Assembly: GCA_009773395.1 (NCBI GenBank)
Contig: WRPI01000005.1
Coordinates: forward strand, 62,001-126,000
Source: Hyphomonadaceae bacterium
GTDB lineage: Bacteria; Pseudomonadota; Alphaproteobacteria; Caulobacterales; Aquidulcibacteraceae
DNA: 64,000 bases
Reading direction: 5' to 3'
Shown here: piece by piece, positions 63,664-64,000 of the stretch
Layout: each line of letters starts with the position of its first letter
Numbering within the stretch: position 1 is the first letter of the stretch
Translations under genes and position numbers: made by a program
The notes under the pieces: generated by a model
Databases searched by the model: none
The model's input: the letters and a program-made list of their open reading frames with translations, nothing else
What the model was told of the DNA's origin: nothing

Positions 63664-64000
63664 CTAATTATCAAAACCAAAACTCGCCCATTTTTGGGTG
63701 ATGTCGGCAATTATATTTGCGTCCATTTCAATTTTTTTACCCCATTCACGCTGGGTTTCATTGCCAATTTTATTGGTTGCATCAAGCCCAATTTTACTGC
63801 CCAAACCTGAAACCGGCGATGCGAAATCCAAATAATCAATCGGCGTATTTTCAATGGTAACTGTATCGCGCGCAGGATCCATACGGGTTGAAACCGCCCA
63901 CATTACGTCCTTCCAATCCCTTGCATTGATGTCATCATCAACCACAATTATCCATTTAGTATACATAAATTGCCGTAAATAGGACCAAGCGCCCATCATC
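63664..64000 (-). CDS. ubiD: UbiD decarboxylase, C-terminal part (5' part outside window)
   Basis: 112 codons, open to the window edge; the ATG at 63999 is internal. The sequence is the C-terminal end of 3-octaprenyl-4-hydroxybenzoate carboxy-lyase: [51 protein letters not shown] and [16 protein letters not shown]. The enzyme uses prenylated FMN made by UbiX in ubiquinone synthesis, linking to COQ7 at 19821. It is convergent with the small membrane protein gene. Confidence 0.95.
   Translation of the reverse strand, partial: MMGAWSYLRQFMYTKWIIVVDDDINARDWKDVMWAVSTRMDPARDTVTIENTPIDYLDFASPVSGLGSKIGLDATNKIGNETQREWGKKIEMDANIIADITQKWASFGFDN

Overview
The window reads as a stretch of chromosome from a Gram-negative alphaproteobacterium with fairly AT-rich DNA (an impression by eye, not a calculation). 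The evidence is the gene content: an FtsQ/FtsA division fragment, the PmbA - bisphosphate nucleotidase - DUF4170 neighbourhood, TIGR02301 and SRAP proteins, a COQ7-type ubiquinone hydroxylase, UbiD, and Kdo/lipid A genes (LpxK, WaaA, LpxL-like). The small protein at 5141 resembles ones I associate with Caulobacterales/Hyphomonadaceae-type genomes; that placement is inference.

Layout. 0-5.3 kb: end of an AraC-type regulator, a secreted ricin-lectin protein with a GGGN repeat tail, then ddl-ftsQ-ftsA without ftsZ after it. 5.3-10.4 kb: gph, glmU-rpiA, pth and rplY. 10.4-14.7 kb: an accessory patch with small membrane proteins and lipoproteins, a damaged HigBA pair, and a membrane protein/XRE regulator pair. 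14.7-20.4 kb: SulP transporter, prs, serB, miaA, COQ7. 20.4-34.3 kb: branched-chain amino acid genes ilvB, ilvN, ilvC and leuA. ilvB has a leader peptide and attenuator, and ilvB and ilvN are separated by about 3.7 kb of unrelated genes including a VapBC pair. 34.3-35.1 kb: remains of an RHS/polymorphic toxin module bounded by short mobile-element-like ends. 35-47 kb: SIMPL protein, DMT transporter, double-receiver response regulator, MFS transporter, ArsR/AHSA1 pair, FAD-linked dehydrogenase, nitroreductase, cysE, a damaged ParDE pair and xseA. 47-49.6 kb: two tandem M23 peptidase-like lipoproteins and a PCu(A)C-like copper chaperone. 49.6-51.4 kb: a two-gene ATPase + RloB/TOPRIM-like unit, probably antiphage. 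51.4-62.9 kb: lipid A/Kdo genes, interrupted by a phosphatase, a DUF262-HNH protein and BrnTA, then an MsbA-type exporter, DUF4170, a bisphosphate nucleotidase and PmbA. The end holds a MAPEG protein, a tiny membrane protein and the C-terminal part of UbiD.

The most interesting points are the ilv attenuator; the RHS tip/immunity remnant between inverted copies of a 19-21 bp end sequence; a roughly 168 bp inverted repeat forming the 5' end of an M23 reading frame whose active-site His is replaced by Cys; a 99 bp hairpin repeat present in two full and one partial copy; premature TAA codons in three toxin-antitoxin genes; and several promoters placed so that transcripts should be leaderless. I saw no CRISPR array, tRNA or rRNA gene.
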